Source: Streptomyces sp. NBC_01351
GTDB taxonomy: Bacteria > Actinomycetota > Actinomycetes > Streptomycetales > Streptomycetaceae
NCBI RefSeq assembly: GCF_036237315.1
Contig: NZ_CP108357.1
Span: 124,001-188,000, forward strand
Direction: 5' to 3'
Length of the DNA: 64,000 bases
The notes under the pieces were generated by a model that was given only the letters and a program-made list of their open reading frames with translations, was not told where the DNA came from and ran no database searches. This document shows, in pieces, positions 8,661 through 16,256 of the stretch. The position numbers and the translations under genes were made by a program. How positions within the stretch are numbered: the stretch's first letter is position 1; every line of letters starts with the position of its first letter.

Positions 8661-8858
8661 GGGCGGGTAGTCCGCCGGCAAGGCCCGCCATTTGCAGCCG
8701 GTGTCGACGACGTAGCGGATGGCGTCGACGATCTCGCGGCGGTGGTGCTTCTCGGGCCGGCCGCCGGTGGGTGTCTCGCAGGCCGGGACTGGGAGAAGGG
8801 GTTCGAGCAGGGCCCATTCGGCGTCGGTGGTGTCGGAGGGGTAGCGGCGTCGGCGCAT
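8661..8858 (-). pseudogene. IS5-family transposase, N-terminal part (split)
   Basis: The minus strand encodes the N-terminal 66 residues of an IS5-type transposase: MRRRRYPSDTTDAEWALLEP (DUF4096-like start), GGRPEKHHRREIVDAIRYVV and GCKWRALPADYPP. Beyond this the frame runs into the recombinase element. The remaining catalytic part is at 3919-4610. The start codon at 8858 is intact. A strong terminator hairpin belonging to the next gene upstream (8880-8918) sits just before it, leaving little room for a promoter. Confidence 0.85.
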
Positions 8859-8879
8859 GGTGGCGGGCCTTCAAGCGGT

Positions 8880-8918
8880 GCTGCCCGGGGCCCGGCCTTC
8901 GGCCGGGCCCCGGGCAGC
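8880..8918 (-). terminator. Rho-independent-type hairpin after the RacP gene
   Basis: A perfect inverted repeat with 18-base arms beginning GCTGCCCGGGGC and a TTC loop. It lies six bases past the stop of the leftward RacP gene, in the usual Streptomyces style of GC-rich hairpins without a long T tract. Confidence 0.8.
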
Positions 8919-8924
8919 GGGGGG

Positions 8925-9344
8925 TCAGTAGCTGTTGACGAGGTCGAGGGTGGATTCGATGGAGTTGAGCTGGGCGGTGATGTGGCGGACCCACTTGTCA
9001 CCGGGGTGGCTGGCGGCGTGGGGTGCGACGGTGCCGGTGATGAACCGGCGGAACTCGGTGAGCTTCTCCTTGATCACCTTTCGTTCGTATGCCTCCAGGG
9101 CGGCTCGTTCGGCTCCGAGCTGGTAGCCGTCGGCCCTGGTCCAGATCAGCGGGGGCCAGCCCTGGTCTGCGATGACGTCTCGGAGGGCGGCCAGTCCGGC
9201 TCTCACCTGGCTGGGGGTGAGGTCGCTGGCGCGGGTGAGCTGGTGGAAGAGGAGTCCGGCGGGGCGTGCTTCGAAGAGCACGAATCGGACCGTGTCGGCG
9301 TGCCGCAGAGCGGCGTCGCCCCGGCGCCGTGAGGCGCGGGGCAT
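8925..9344 (-). CDS. racP: RacP-like protein
   Basis: A 139-residue protein with the features I recognise from Streptomyces RacP proteins: FVLFEARPAGLLFHQLTRASDLTPSQVRAGLAALRDV, which reads as a winged helix-turn-helix, followed by PLIWTRADGYQLGAE (wing-like), AYERKVIKEKLTEFRRFITGTVAPH and a C-terminal helix DKWVRHITAQLNSIESTLD. RacP is thought to be DNA-binding, but its target is not established. It lies two bases after the stop of the DUF6192 gene and would be co-transcribed with it, a pairing common in this genus. The pair sits inside the DNA that splits the ABC-3C ATPase gene, so it is carried cargo. A terminator follows directly. Confidence 0.75.
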   Translation of the reverse strand: MPRASRRRGDAALRHADTVRFVLFEARPAGLLFHQLTRASDLTPSQVRAGLAALRDVIADQGWPPLIWTRADGYQLGAERAALEAYERKVIKEKLTEFRRFITGTVAPHAASHPGDKWVRHITAQLNSIESTLDLVNSY

Positions 9345-9346
9345 GG

Positions 9347-10345
9347 CTACTGGCCTCGGAGGAGGGCGGCGAGCTCGTCGTCCATGTCGACCTTGCCGGT
9401 GTCGACTGCGTTCTCGATCCAGTCGAGGGTGGCCCTGACCTTGGCGATGTTCTGGTGGACGATCGCCTGTTCGTCCTCGGTCAGCTGGCGGTCCCGCAGG
9501 CCCGGGACCGCCCGTCCGGAGGCTGCTACGAAGGAGTGGCAAGCGGTGACCAGGTCGAGGAACTCGACCGTTCGGTTGACCTGCTTGACCGCCGGCGCGA
9601 TGGGGCTGGTCCGTTCGAAGTGCTCGCGGGCCTGGCGGCCGCGTTCGACTTGGGCGTGGTTGACCTGGTGGCGGGCGGTGTCGTCGCTCATGGCCTTGAA
9701 TGCGACGTCCGGGCGCCGCAGCAGGCCGGTTGTCACGGTCGCGGCGACGGTCTCGTCGCGGGTGAACTCCTCGACCACCCTGACCCGGTCCTCGACGGCG
9801 ACGTGTGCTGAGACTGTGGGCCGGCGCAGCAGGTCGGTGGTGACCACTGCGGCGACTTCTTCGTCCTGGGCGAGGGCGTGGATGGCGCTGATCTTCTCCT
9901 GCTTGGAGACCGGGTTCTCGACCTGCCAGCCGAGCACTCGGCTGGCGTCGTCGGCGGTCCATCGGGTTTTGCCCTCGGGCGGCTGTTTCACGGCCGCGAA
10001 TCGTTCGTCCTCGTCCTCGAGGCTGGCCAGGATCCGGTAGACGGTGAAGGAAACGCCGGGCTGCCGGTGCTCCTTGGGCCAGCGGGATGAGACCCAGCGG
10101 GCGTTGTTGACGGTGCTGTATTTGAGGCCGATGTCCTCGGCGAGCCGCGTCAGCGACTCCTTGACGGTCCATCCGGCCTCGGGCCGGGAGCCGTCGCGCG
10201 GGCGGGAGGGTTCGATCTCCAAGGCGCGGTCACCGATCGTGAACTGGCCCCGAGTCTGCTGGTCGACGACTTCGCGGAGCTCGGCCACGATCTGTTCGTA
10301 TCGTGACGGGCTGACGCTTCCGATCTTCTCGTTGTCCTCGGGCAT
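9347..10345 (-). CDS. DUF6192 family protein
   Basis: A 332-residue protein. Around residues 20-110 it has QIVAELREVVDQQTRGQFTIGDRALEIEP and LARLAEDIGLKYSTVNNARWVSSRWP, which has an HTH-like appearance, then GVSFTVYRILASLED. The middle contains a repeated segment VVTTDLLRRPTVSAH and VTTGLLRRPDVAFK, a duplication of about 40 residues that recalls ParB-like spacer helices. The C-terminal part, DLVTACHSFVAASGRAVPG, is helical. This architecture matches DUF6192 proteins found upstream of racP in streptomycetes. The two products probably work together in regulation or in plasmid/phage biology; the exact role is unknown. ATG start at 10345. Confidence 0.7.
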   Translation of the reverse strand: MPEDNEKIGSVSPSRYEQIVAELREVVDQQTRGQFTIGDRALEIEPSRPRDGSRPEAGWTVKESLTRLAEDIGLKYSTVNNARWVSSRWPKEHRQPGVSFTVYRILASLEDEDERFAAVKQPPEGKTRWTADDASRVLGWQVENPVSKQEKISAIHALAQDEEVAAVVTTDLLRRPTVSAHVAVEDRVRVVEEFTRDETVAATVTTGLLRRPDVAFKAMSDDTARHQVNHAQVERGRQAREHFERTSPIAPAVKQVNRTVEFLDLVTACHSFVAASGRAVPGLRDRQLTEDEQAIVHQNIAKVRATLDWIENAVDTGKVDMDDELAALLRGQ

Positions 10346-10512
10346 GGTGTGTCACCACCCAGCGCGGGCCATGGCACGGCCATCTTTCTGCCGTGACGGA
10401 ACAAAGCCCGCTCGTCACCGAGAGTCAGACCGCAAATGGGAAGATCGCAATGAAGGACCGCAGATTACCTGCAACTGACCGAACTTGGACATCTGATGCG
10501 TTCGCGCTGCGG

Positions 10513-10824
10513 TTACTGTGACCGGTCCGCGAACGGATCGTTCCGCCGGCGCCAAGCCCTCACCTTGCACTTCGGCGAGCAATACACGGCCGCGAATCGC
10601 CGGTCCACCCCCGCGACCCAGCGGGCCCCGCACTCGCGGCACTTACCCTCACCGACCCCGCTCTGGACGGCGGCAAGGCGTCGGCGCAACCGCCGCTCAA
10701 CCCGCCACTGCCTGGAACGACACGTCGCCGAGCAGAACACCGCGTCTGGCCTGGCGCCCGGTCGTAGCCGGTCACCACAAGCCCGACAAGCCCTCTCCAT
10801 AGCCTTGTTGGCGTCCTTCGACAT
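10513..10824 (-). CDS. Small two-zinc-ribbon protein
   Basis: A 103-residue, strongly basic protein with two similar cysteine knots: CRACGDRLRPGARPDAVFCSATCRSRQWR near residues 13-41 and CRECGARWVAGVDRRFAAVYCSPKCKVRAWR near 63-92. Each is CxxC...CxxxC followed by an arginine-rich stretch, as in DUF2116- or FPG-like zinc ribbons of transposon and phage proteins. The likely role is nucleic-acid binding. The gene sits about 170 bases upstream of the DUF6192 gene and next to the right junction of the outer insert. The duplicated knot suggests internal gene duplication. No partner gene is apparent. Confidence 0.6.
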   Translation of the reverse strand: MSKDANKAMERACRACGDRLRPGARPDAVFCSATCRSRQWRVERRLRRRLAAVQSGVGEGKCRECGARWVAGVDRRFAAVYCSPKCKVRAWRRRNDPFADRSQ

Positions 10825-10869
10825 CAGCCAAGCCTAGGCCCCCAGGCTAGCCGGTACAGGGGTTCAGAC

Positions 10870-10882
10870 ACAGGCACTCAGG
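10870..10882. repeat. 13-bp inverted repeat at right junction of the outer insert
   Basis: ACAGGCACTCAGG is the inverted partner, 12 of 13 bases, of CCTCAGTGCCTGT at 2633-2645. Directly after it the ATPase coiled-coil reading frame resumes (CTC AGG GCT ACG GAC). Confidence 0.5.
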
Positions 10883-12160
10883 GCTACGGACCCCCGGACC
10901 GACGACGAACTACGCACCGAGCTGGCCGGCCTGCGCGACATGCTGCACAACGCCGAGACCACGCTGCGCACACTGCGCACCGAGCTCTCGGAGACCAGTG
11001 CCGCAGACGCCGTCCTGCGCGGGGAACTGCGGGCGGCCGTGCAGGCAGCGACGGCTGCCACCCAGGAGGTGCTCGCTGCCCGGGAACTGGTCGAGGCCCG
11101 TGAGTCCGTCGTCGCCCAGGTCGAACTCGACCTGCGGCGCCTCGAACGCTCCGCAACCGCGATCGACCAGCTCTCCCCCTTCCACTTCGTGGTCTGCCCG
11201 CGCTGCGCGCAACGCCTCGAAGCGCGGCCTGTCCCGGAAGATCACTGCACCGTCTGCCTCCAAGCTGATCCCGCCGAGGAGGATGTGGACCCGGCAGCCG
11301 TCCGGGAAGCGCGCAGCGCGCTGGAGCAGCAGCTGCAGGACGCGCGTGAGCTGATGCGAGCGGACGCCGAGGTCCTGCGCAGGGCCCGTGACCGATCCTC
11401 TGATGCCGAGTTCCTCGCCACCAATCTGCGCCGGCAGCTCGATGCCCAGACACGCGACGTCGTCGCCCCGCGGTTCGACGCCATCTCGGACGCCAGTGCT
11501 CGCGTCGCCGCCCTCAACGGCGGGATCGACGCCGTCCTACACCTGCGCGATTCGTGGGCGCGCGTACGGACCATCGCGCAAGCCGCCAAGAACATCACCG
11601 CGCGACGCAAAGACGCCAACGCCGAGCTCAAGGTACGCAGAGCAGAAAGCGACGCCAGACGATCCCTTGTCGGCGACCTCAGCAGTCGTTTCACCACGAC
11701 CCTGATGGAGCTGAACCTGCCCTGGGAGCAGTCGGCCGTCATCGACCCGGGAACGTACCTGCCGGTGGTCGACAACACACCCTTCGAAAGCCTCCAGGCG
11801 TCAGGCGGCGCTCTCCAAGCAGGCGTCAACATCGCCTACCACCTCGCACTCCTGGAGTGCGGACTCACCCACCCCGACATCCTCGTCCCGTCGATCCTCA
11901 TCATCGACTCCCCCCGCAAAGCGCTCGGCAGCAACCCCGACGACCGGGAACGAGGCCGACGGATCTACAGCCGCTTCAAAGCCCTGACCGACGCCTACGG
12001 CTCGCGCCTCCAGCTCATCATCGCCGACAACGACACCGCCCCCTTGCCGGACGACGCCTTCAGCACCATCCAACTCGACTACACCCACCCCATGGTCCCC
12101 GGGGTCGCCCACCCCGGCCCCAACCACACCACACGCACCGAAGACGAGTACCAGGCGTAG
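10870..12160 (+). pseudogene. SMC/Rad50-like ABC ATPase, C-terminal fragment (disrupted)
   Basis: The frame is open from before 10870; an internal ATG at 10940 could start a 406-residue fragment. It contains coiled coil (LRDMLHNAETTLRTLRTEL), a hinge-like zinc knot VVCPRCAQRLE...HCTVCLQ comparable to the Rad50 hook, a second coiled coil, then the C-lobe: NTPFESLQASGGALQAGVNIAYHL (signature-like), VPSILIIDSPRKALG (Walker B) and LQLIIADND (H-loop region). It lacks Walker A, which is in the fragment at 1970-2656. The two pieces together make one ABC-3C/SMC-like ATPase of roughly 640 residues. Restoration would need precise loss of about 8.2 kb. Confidence 0.75.
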
Positions 12161-12228
12161 CCGCGACCTCGGTCGTGCACTGTTCCTCTTGGGTGATGCG
12201 CGCCCAACGGGGGTGGTCTCGGGGCTCC

Positions 12229-12567
12229 TCAGCGGATTTCATGCCGCTGTCTTCGACCAGGGCCCGCTTGGGTCAGCTGCTGGCGGTGGGTGTCCTTCTC
12301 GGCTGCGACGTACAGGGCCTGCTTCTGGCCCGTGGTGCGGTCCAGGCGGAACCAGCCGGGCATCTCGGCGACGAACGCGTCCGCATCCGGCGAGGCGGGA
12401 GGGACGTGGACTTCGCGGACGGTGTCGATCAGGTCGGGGAAGCGGCCTTCTCTCCGGGCCTGGGCCAGCTGCGCGGACAGCTGGCGGTACATGGGCGGCG
12501 TGTGCGGCAGGACGCCTTCGGCTGCGAGCCCTCCGCGCGGCCGCCGGCCCCGGGATACGGATGACAT
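12229..12567 (-). CDS. Hypothetical protein, possibly truncated
   Basis: A 112-residue frame starting MSSVSRGRRPRGGLAAEGVLPHTPPMYRQL, with YRQLSAQLAQARREGRFPDLIDTVREVHVPP and EMPGWFRLDRTTGQKQALYVAAEKDT. The latter part resembles the N-terminal region of a larger Streptomyces mobile-element protein in which WFRRDxx...V(E)KD recurs. Here the frame soon ends in a low-complexity tail QAGPGRRQRHEIR, so it may be a 5' remnant whose remainder was lost next to the ATPase fragment. Third-position GC is high through most of it. No function can be assigned. Confidence 0.4.
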   Translation of the reverse strand: MSSVSRGRRPRGGLAAEGVLPHTPPMYRQLSAQLAQARREGRFPDLIDTVREVHVPPASPDADAFVAEMPGWFRLDRTTGQKQALYVAAEKDTHRQQLTQAGPGRRQRHEIR

Positions 12568-12628
12568 CTTCTCTCGGCTGTCGCGTGGAAAGACACCTCA
12601 TGTGGCTAACAGGGCAAGTTGACCTTGG

Positions 12629-12937
12629 TCAGCCAGCTGAGAATGCCGCCAGCAGTGTGTCCGCCCGGACTTCCAGTTCGGGCGTCAGAGTTCCGTTCAC
12701 GGTCACCATGAGCTCGTCGCCGCCGACCGCGCGGGCAAGCCGAACCTCGACTTGCCGGTCCTCACCGACCAAGGGATACGAGTACCAGCCGTCGGGCTGC
12801 TCATCGTCGGTCGCCTCGACCGCCAGGGCAACCGTCTCCCAGTCGGTGGCATCGAACCCGTAGCCCACATAGTGCGACAGCAACTCCAGGAACGACCGCA
12901 GGTTGCGCTCCCAGATCCATCCACCGACATCTGCCAT
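12629..12937 (-). CDS. Hypothetical protein
   Basis: A 102-residue acidic protein (MADVGGWIWERNLRSFLELLSHYVGYGF...), ATG start at 12937. It has a central beta-rich part (YSYPLVGEDRQVEVRLARAVGGDELMVTVNGTLTPEL) and no membrane or catalytic motif. The SFLELLSHY...DWETVALAVEATD segment resembles small Streptomyces orphan proteins that often lie beside toxin or immunity genes, but I cannot name the family. It lies directly downstream of the IS110 element, leftward, and shows normal high-GC3 coding bias. Confidence 0.5.
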   Translation of the reverse strand: MADVGGWIWERNLRSFLELLSHYVGYGFDATDWETVALAVEATDDEQPDGWYSYPLVGEDRQVEVRLARAVGGDELMVTVNGTLTPELEVRADTLLAAFSAG

Positions 12938-12990
12938 TGCTCCCCCTCGGTGCTCAGGAAGGACAGCCTGTCATGGAGAGATCTCAGTGA

Positions 12991-14217
12991 TCACCCTGCG
13001 GCAGCAGGAGGGGGAAACGCGACCGCTTCATCGAAGGGGACGCGTGCCAGGAGGCAGTGGTGCAGCTGCCCGAGCATCCGGTTGAACAGGTGCCGCAGTG
13101 CCTGCATGTGCCAGTCCCCAGTGGTCCGTCGGCGCCGGTAGTGAGCGTCAGCACCGGCCGAGCAGCCGAGGGAAGCGAAGGCCCAGAGATGGCCGACGTG
13201 GTTGAGCCGGTTGTTCTTGACGAACCGGCGCCCGACGTAGTGCCGTTTGCCAGAGGCCCGGGTGATGGGGGCCGCGCCCGCGTATGCCTTCAACCCTCCG
13301 GCAGTGGCGAACCGCGTCCGGTCGTCCCCGATCTCCGCCAGGATCCGCGCGCCGATCTGGGAGCCGATGCCGGGAAAGCTCAGCATGATCGAGGCATCGG
13401 GATGAGCTCGGAAGGCTTCCTCTGTGGCCTGGCCAAGGTCGGCGACCGCTTCGCAGGCGGCGTCCAGCTGCAGCAGCAGCGCCGCGGCCTGCTTGCCCAT
13501 CGCTTCTTCAACCAGCGGGACCTGGTGCGGGGCCTCGCGGCGGAAAAGCTGCTGCAGACGCTCGGCATCGGCCTCGATGTTCCTGCGCCGGCCAGCCCGC
13601 TTCATCATGGCCGTCAGGCGCCAGAGCGGCAGCTTGGCGGCCAGCGCGGGCGTCGGTGCCACCGCCAGGACCCGGCGCGCGTCGGCGCGGGCCAGACCGC
13701 CCTGCTTGTCCTTGAACGCCTCCAGGAACGCCGGGAAGTACTCGCGCAGCAGCGAACGCAGCTGGTTGCAGAGCTGCTGGCGGCTCCAGACCGCGTCCTG
13801 CTGAGCTCGGGCCAGGACAGCCACCGCCTGGGCCAGGTCGGTGTCGGCCGCCAGCGGCCGGTGCATCGGCATGTCCGTGCGGATGATGTTGGCGAGCACG
13901 AGCGCGTCGCCAGGGTCGGACTTCTTGCGACTCACCCCGTGGCGGTCTCGGTAGCGAGAGGCCGCCATCGGGTTGACCGCGAAGATCTGCCGGGGACCCT
14001 GCCGCAGCGTGGCGACCAGCAGGCCGCGGCTGGTCTCGATGGCCACCGGGATCGGCGCCTCCGCGGTGTCGCCGTGCTCCGCCAGGAGGTCCAGCAGCAG
14101 GCGGTAGCCGTCCAGATCATCGCCGATGCGGCACTTGGCCAGCAGCTTGCCGGCGCCGTCGACGAGCGCGACGTCGTGATGCCCCTCCGCCCAGTCGATC
14201 CCGCAGAACACATCCAT
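12991..14217 (-). CDS. IS110-family transposase (DEDD recombinase)
   Basis: A 408-residue protein beginning MDVFCGIDWAEGHHDVALVD, the RuvC-like start of IS110 transposases. Further DEDD positions are visible at VAIETSRGLLV and RKKSDPGDALVLANI; the C-terminal domain carries the IS110 helix-hairpin-helix LSFPGIGSQIGARILAEIGD and GLKAYAGAAPITRASGK. A conserved-looking serine lies in that C-terminal domain. ATG 14217 is chosen because this is where the family's usual start aligns; the frame opens further upstream without family similarity. The gene appears complete, so the element may be active. IS110 elements lack long terminal repeats, so the ends cannot be fixed by eye. A ~300-base non-coding stretch upstream is in the place where IS110-group bridge RNAs are encoded. 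Confidence 0.9.
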   Translation of the reverse strand: MDVFCGIDWAEGHHDVALVDGAGKLLAKCRIGDDLDGYRLLLDLLAEHGDTAEAPIPVAIETSRGLLVATLRQGPRQIFAVNPMAASRYRDRHGVSRKKSDPGDALVLANIIRTDMPMHRPLAADTDLAQAVAVLARAQQDAVWSRQQLCNQLRSLLREYFPAFLEAFKDKQGGLARADARRVLAVAPTPALAAKLPLWRLTAMMKRAGRRRNIEADAERLQQLFRREAPHQVPLVEEAMGKQAAALLLQLDAACEAVADLGQATEEAFRAHPDASIMLSFPGIGSQIGARILAEIGDDRTRFATAGGLKAYAGAAPITRASGKRHYVGRRFVKNNRLNHVGHLWAFASLGCSAGADAHYRRRRTTGDWHMQALRHLFNRMLGQLHHCLLARVPFDEAVAFPPPAAAG

Positions 14218-14520
14218 GAATCCCGCCCCTTCGCCAGTGCTGTTCTCGAAGACGAGCACACGGGGCCGCACGGCGCACTAATTCCAGGACTCCAAGGTCC
14301 GCCACCTCATCAGCCGTGCGCGGCACCGCAAGGCCGCACGGGCGCACGCCGTGTCCAGAGCTCGAAGCTCGTGAGGAAGAACGCGTCACCGTGCGGCAGC
14401 TCATCCAACGAGGATCCCGAACCCGACAGGCCCGTGGGGGCAGAACGTGCGAGGACCGGCCGGCGCCCAGCGCCACCAGTCTTTTCAAAGACCTCGCACG
14501 ATCGGAGGTGTCGTAGGGGT
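14218..14520 (-). ncRNA. Candidate IS110 bridge RNA region
   Basis: This non-coding stretch lies immediately upstream of the leftward IS110 transposase gene, before any other gene. In the IS110 group (for example IS621) a structured bridge RNA with target- and donor-binding loops is transcribed from this position. The interval contains several short GC-rich complementary stretches, but I have not folded it, and the element's end is unknown. The call is by position only. Confidence 0.3.
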
Positions 14521-14597
14521 CACCACGGCACCGACCGGACCACACACGTCCTGCCCCGGGCTGGACAACGCCGCCCCGGGCCCCTCAGAGATCCAGA

Positions 14598-14624
14598 ACC
14601 TCTAATTACTAACGAATTAGAGGT
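14598..14624. repeat. AT-rich perfect inverted repeat
   Basis: The 10-base arms ACCTCTAATT and AATTAGAGGT are separated by seven bases. It is conspicuously AT-rich against GC-rich surroundings and close to the presumed outer end of the IS110 element. It could be an operator or the original IS110 target site. Confidence 0.6.
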
Positions 14625-14640
14625 GTCGTTTTCCGAAAGG

Positions 14641-14649
14641 GGCTTGCCC
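14641..14649 (+). repeat. GGCTTGCCC element, outermost copy
   Basis: GGCTTGCCC is the half-site of the hairpin family found repeatedly up to 18268. This copy is followed 16 bases later by a degenerate partner, TGGGCAAAC. Confidence 0.5.
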
Positions 14650-14974
14650 ACGGCCATTGACCTGGGCAAACGGAAGATCATCGAATTCGGGGGGTCCCAC
14701 CTCCGGTCACACCTACGGTCCCCCGCCTAGTGCACCCCTACAGACAACTGTCCAGCACCCTTCCGGTACAACCCCCACCATCACGCCCCGCCCCCGTTCC
14801 GAGCCCTCCCCCAACGCTGCCCGTCTCCTTCGACCAGCCCAACTCGATCTCAGCACCAACCTCGCCCGACACCCTCTTACCCCCTCCCAGACCTAATGTC
14901 TGAGTAACCAGACCTCACCACGGGCCCTGTGAGCTGCGAGAACGGGAGGACTCCGGCGTTACACCTTCCCCCAC

Positions 14975-15043
14975 GCATCCCCCTTTGGGTTCCCTCCATG
15001 CATCCCCCTCTGGGTTCCCCCGATGTATCCCCCCATGTTTCCC
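14975..15043 (+). repeat. 25-bp tandem repeat, about 2.8 copies
   Basis: Units start at 14975, 15000 and 15025. The consensus begins GCATCCCCC and continues through T(C/T)TGGGTTCCC; the third unit is degenerate and truncated (GTATCCCCCCATG...). All are on one strand, in non-coding DNA. Confidence 0.7.
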
Positions 15044-15257
15044 AGGCCCTTGAGTCGGCCGGCTTCGGCGTGCCGTTGATCGGGATCGCCTAGAAGGGCT
15101 CCCTGACGCCTGGCACAGACACCGCCGCGGTGCGGTGCGTGCCGGCTCCGCGCGGGGAGGTCGGAGCGGGCACTCGTGCATCAGGCGTCAGGGCCGCCCA
15201 TGGGCCCGCTCCTGGAAGCTCGGAGACTCCGGGAGGGTGTGCGTCCCGGTGCATCAA

Positions 15258-15300
15258 CGAGCGCGCTGCCGGGCCCGATACGGCCCCGGCAGCGCGCTCG
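15258..15300 (-). terminator. Strong GC hairpin downstream of the 71-aa gene
   Basis: 20-base arms starting CGAGCGCGCTGCC with one mismatch and a short loop. It lies on the 3' side of the leftward gene at 15483-15698, though 180 bases away. Confidence 0.55.
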
Positions 15301-15482
15301 TCGCCCGCGTGCCGGGGCTTCGTCCTGCCAGCGGACTCACCAGCCGGTCTTGGTCCTTCTGACCTGGGACGGGGAGGTTAGCGGTGACTACGGAATTCGT
15401 CACTCACTGGGCTGGACAGCGGTTCTCACTCACCGGGGCGCGGGCCTCCTGATCGCGGTCCGGCCGGGGCGGGTTCGTGGGG

Positions 15483-15698
15483 TCAGCGGGTGGGATCCCA
15501 TGCTTCGGGGCTGGCGCCTCGCCATTCCACGAAGCCGGGGTCGGTGAGGTCTACGTCCTCGGCGTTCTCCAGCCCGGCGTCGGCGAGGAAGACACGGATG
15601 TCGGACGGGCGGTGCGCGACCCCGATGGCGACGCCGTCGTAGCGCACCCGGCGCCAGCCCTGCTCGTCGGGCGGGTAGACGGTCAGCTTGGCAGCCAT
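15483..15698 (-). CDS. Small conserved Streptomyces protein (71 aa)
   Basis: A 71-residue protein MAAKLTVYPPDEQGWRRVRYDG...VFLADAGLE...VDLTDPGFVEWRG. From memory, very similar short proteins (MAAKLTVYPP, then a C-terminal IEWRGG motif) are common on Streptomyces plasmids and integrative elements, where they have no assigned function. It is predicted to be a compact alpha/beta protein without membrane segments. High third-position GC and the recognisable ends support it as real. It reads leftward and is followed by a hairpin terminator. Confidence 0.7.
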   Translation of the reverse strand: MAAKLTVYPPDEQGWRRVRYDGVAIGVAHRPSDIRVFLADAGLENAEDVDLTDPGFVEWRGASPEAWDPTR

Positions 15699-15991
15699 GC
15701 GCCCAGCCTGTTCCCGTCACTCCCCACCGGCACCCGGCCGCGCGCGAACGGGTGACGCACGCCGAAGGCAGCAGCTCGCGGACAGCTGCACTGGCGTCTT
15801 CGGCCGCGAGGTACGTTCAGCAGTACGGGGTGCGGCCCTGGCCACAGGGGCCGCGACGGGGGCCGCACCCCGACAGCACGAGAGCGTCCTGCCGGACGAT
15901 GCCCGCGGCCGGCGCCAGATCCCACTCCCTCGTGCGAGTGGAGCCGAGGCCGTCGGCGAACCGTCTCGGTTCCCGCGCCGTCGCAGCGGTC

Positions 15992-16207
15992 ATGAAGCCG
16001 ATCGACGAGAAGCACATCGCGGAGCCCGGCCTGGTGGTGCTGGACATCACCGGCGGGGACGAAGACACAGTCCGGGCCGTCATGGCCACGCTGGAAGAGC
16101 GTTGGGCGACCTCGGGCATCGCCTCCGTACGCCGGGATCCTGGCGAGCCCGGTGTCCGGGCCCGGATCTACGCCGACGTCCTGCGCCCGGGGCGGGTGGG
16201 GCTGTAG
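15992..16207 (+). CDS. DUF6207 family protein
   Basis: A 71-residue protein starting MKPIDEKHIAEPGLVVLDIT, then GGDEDTVRAVMATLEERWATSG and EPGVRARIYADV. The order AEPGLVVLD - GGDE(x)TVR - WATSG - EPGVRAR(I/M)YADVRRP is the signature I associate with DUF6207, a family specific to Streptomyces with no known function. The start is set at ATG 15992 by this family start; the open frame extends further upstream without family similarity. The stop is ten bases before the first GGGCAAGCC hairpin, which could serve as its terminator. Confidence 0.75.
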   Translation: MKPIDEKHIAEPGLVVLDITGGDEDTVRAVMATLEERWATSGIASVRRDPGEPGVRARIYADVLRPGRVGL

Positions 16208-16217
16208 CCAGAAGCCT

Positions 16218-16248
16218 GGGCAAGCCGCCCTCGCAGGGAGCTTGCCCA
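16218..16248. repeat. GGGCAAGCC / GCTTGCCC hairpin copy 1
   Basis: GGGCAAGCC (16218-16226) is paired with GCTTGCCCA (16240-16248) across 13 bases. It is one of a family of at least six paired copies between 16.2 and 18.3 kb and sits just after the DUF6207 stop. Confidence 0.7.
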
Positions 16249-16256
16249 GCCCCCGT

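Larger units (their letters stand above)
14650..15482. other. Gene-free interval with tandem repeats and a terminator
   Basis: No convincing coding region. It holds a short stretch of 25-base tandem repeats (14975-15043) and a strong hairpin (15258-15300). The first 250 bases are unusually C-rich and pyrimidine-biased. Confidence 0.6.

Noticed and set aside
13057..14730. 557-codon plus-strand open frame
   Set aside because: Antisense to the IS110 transposase gene.
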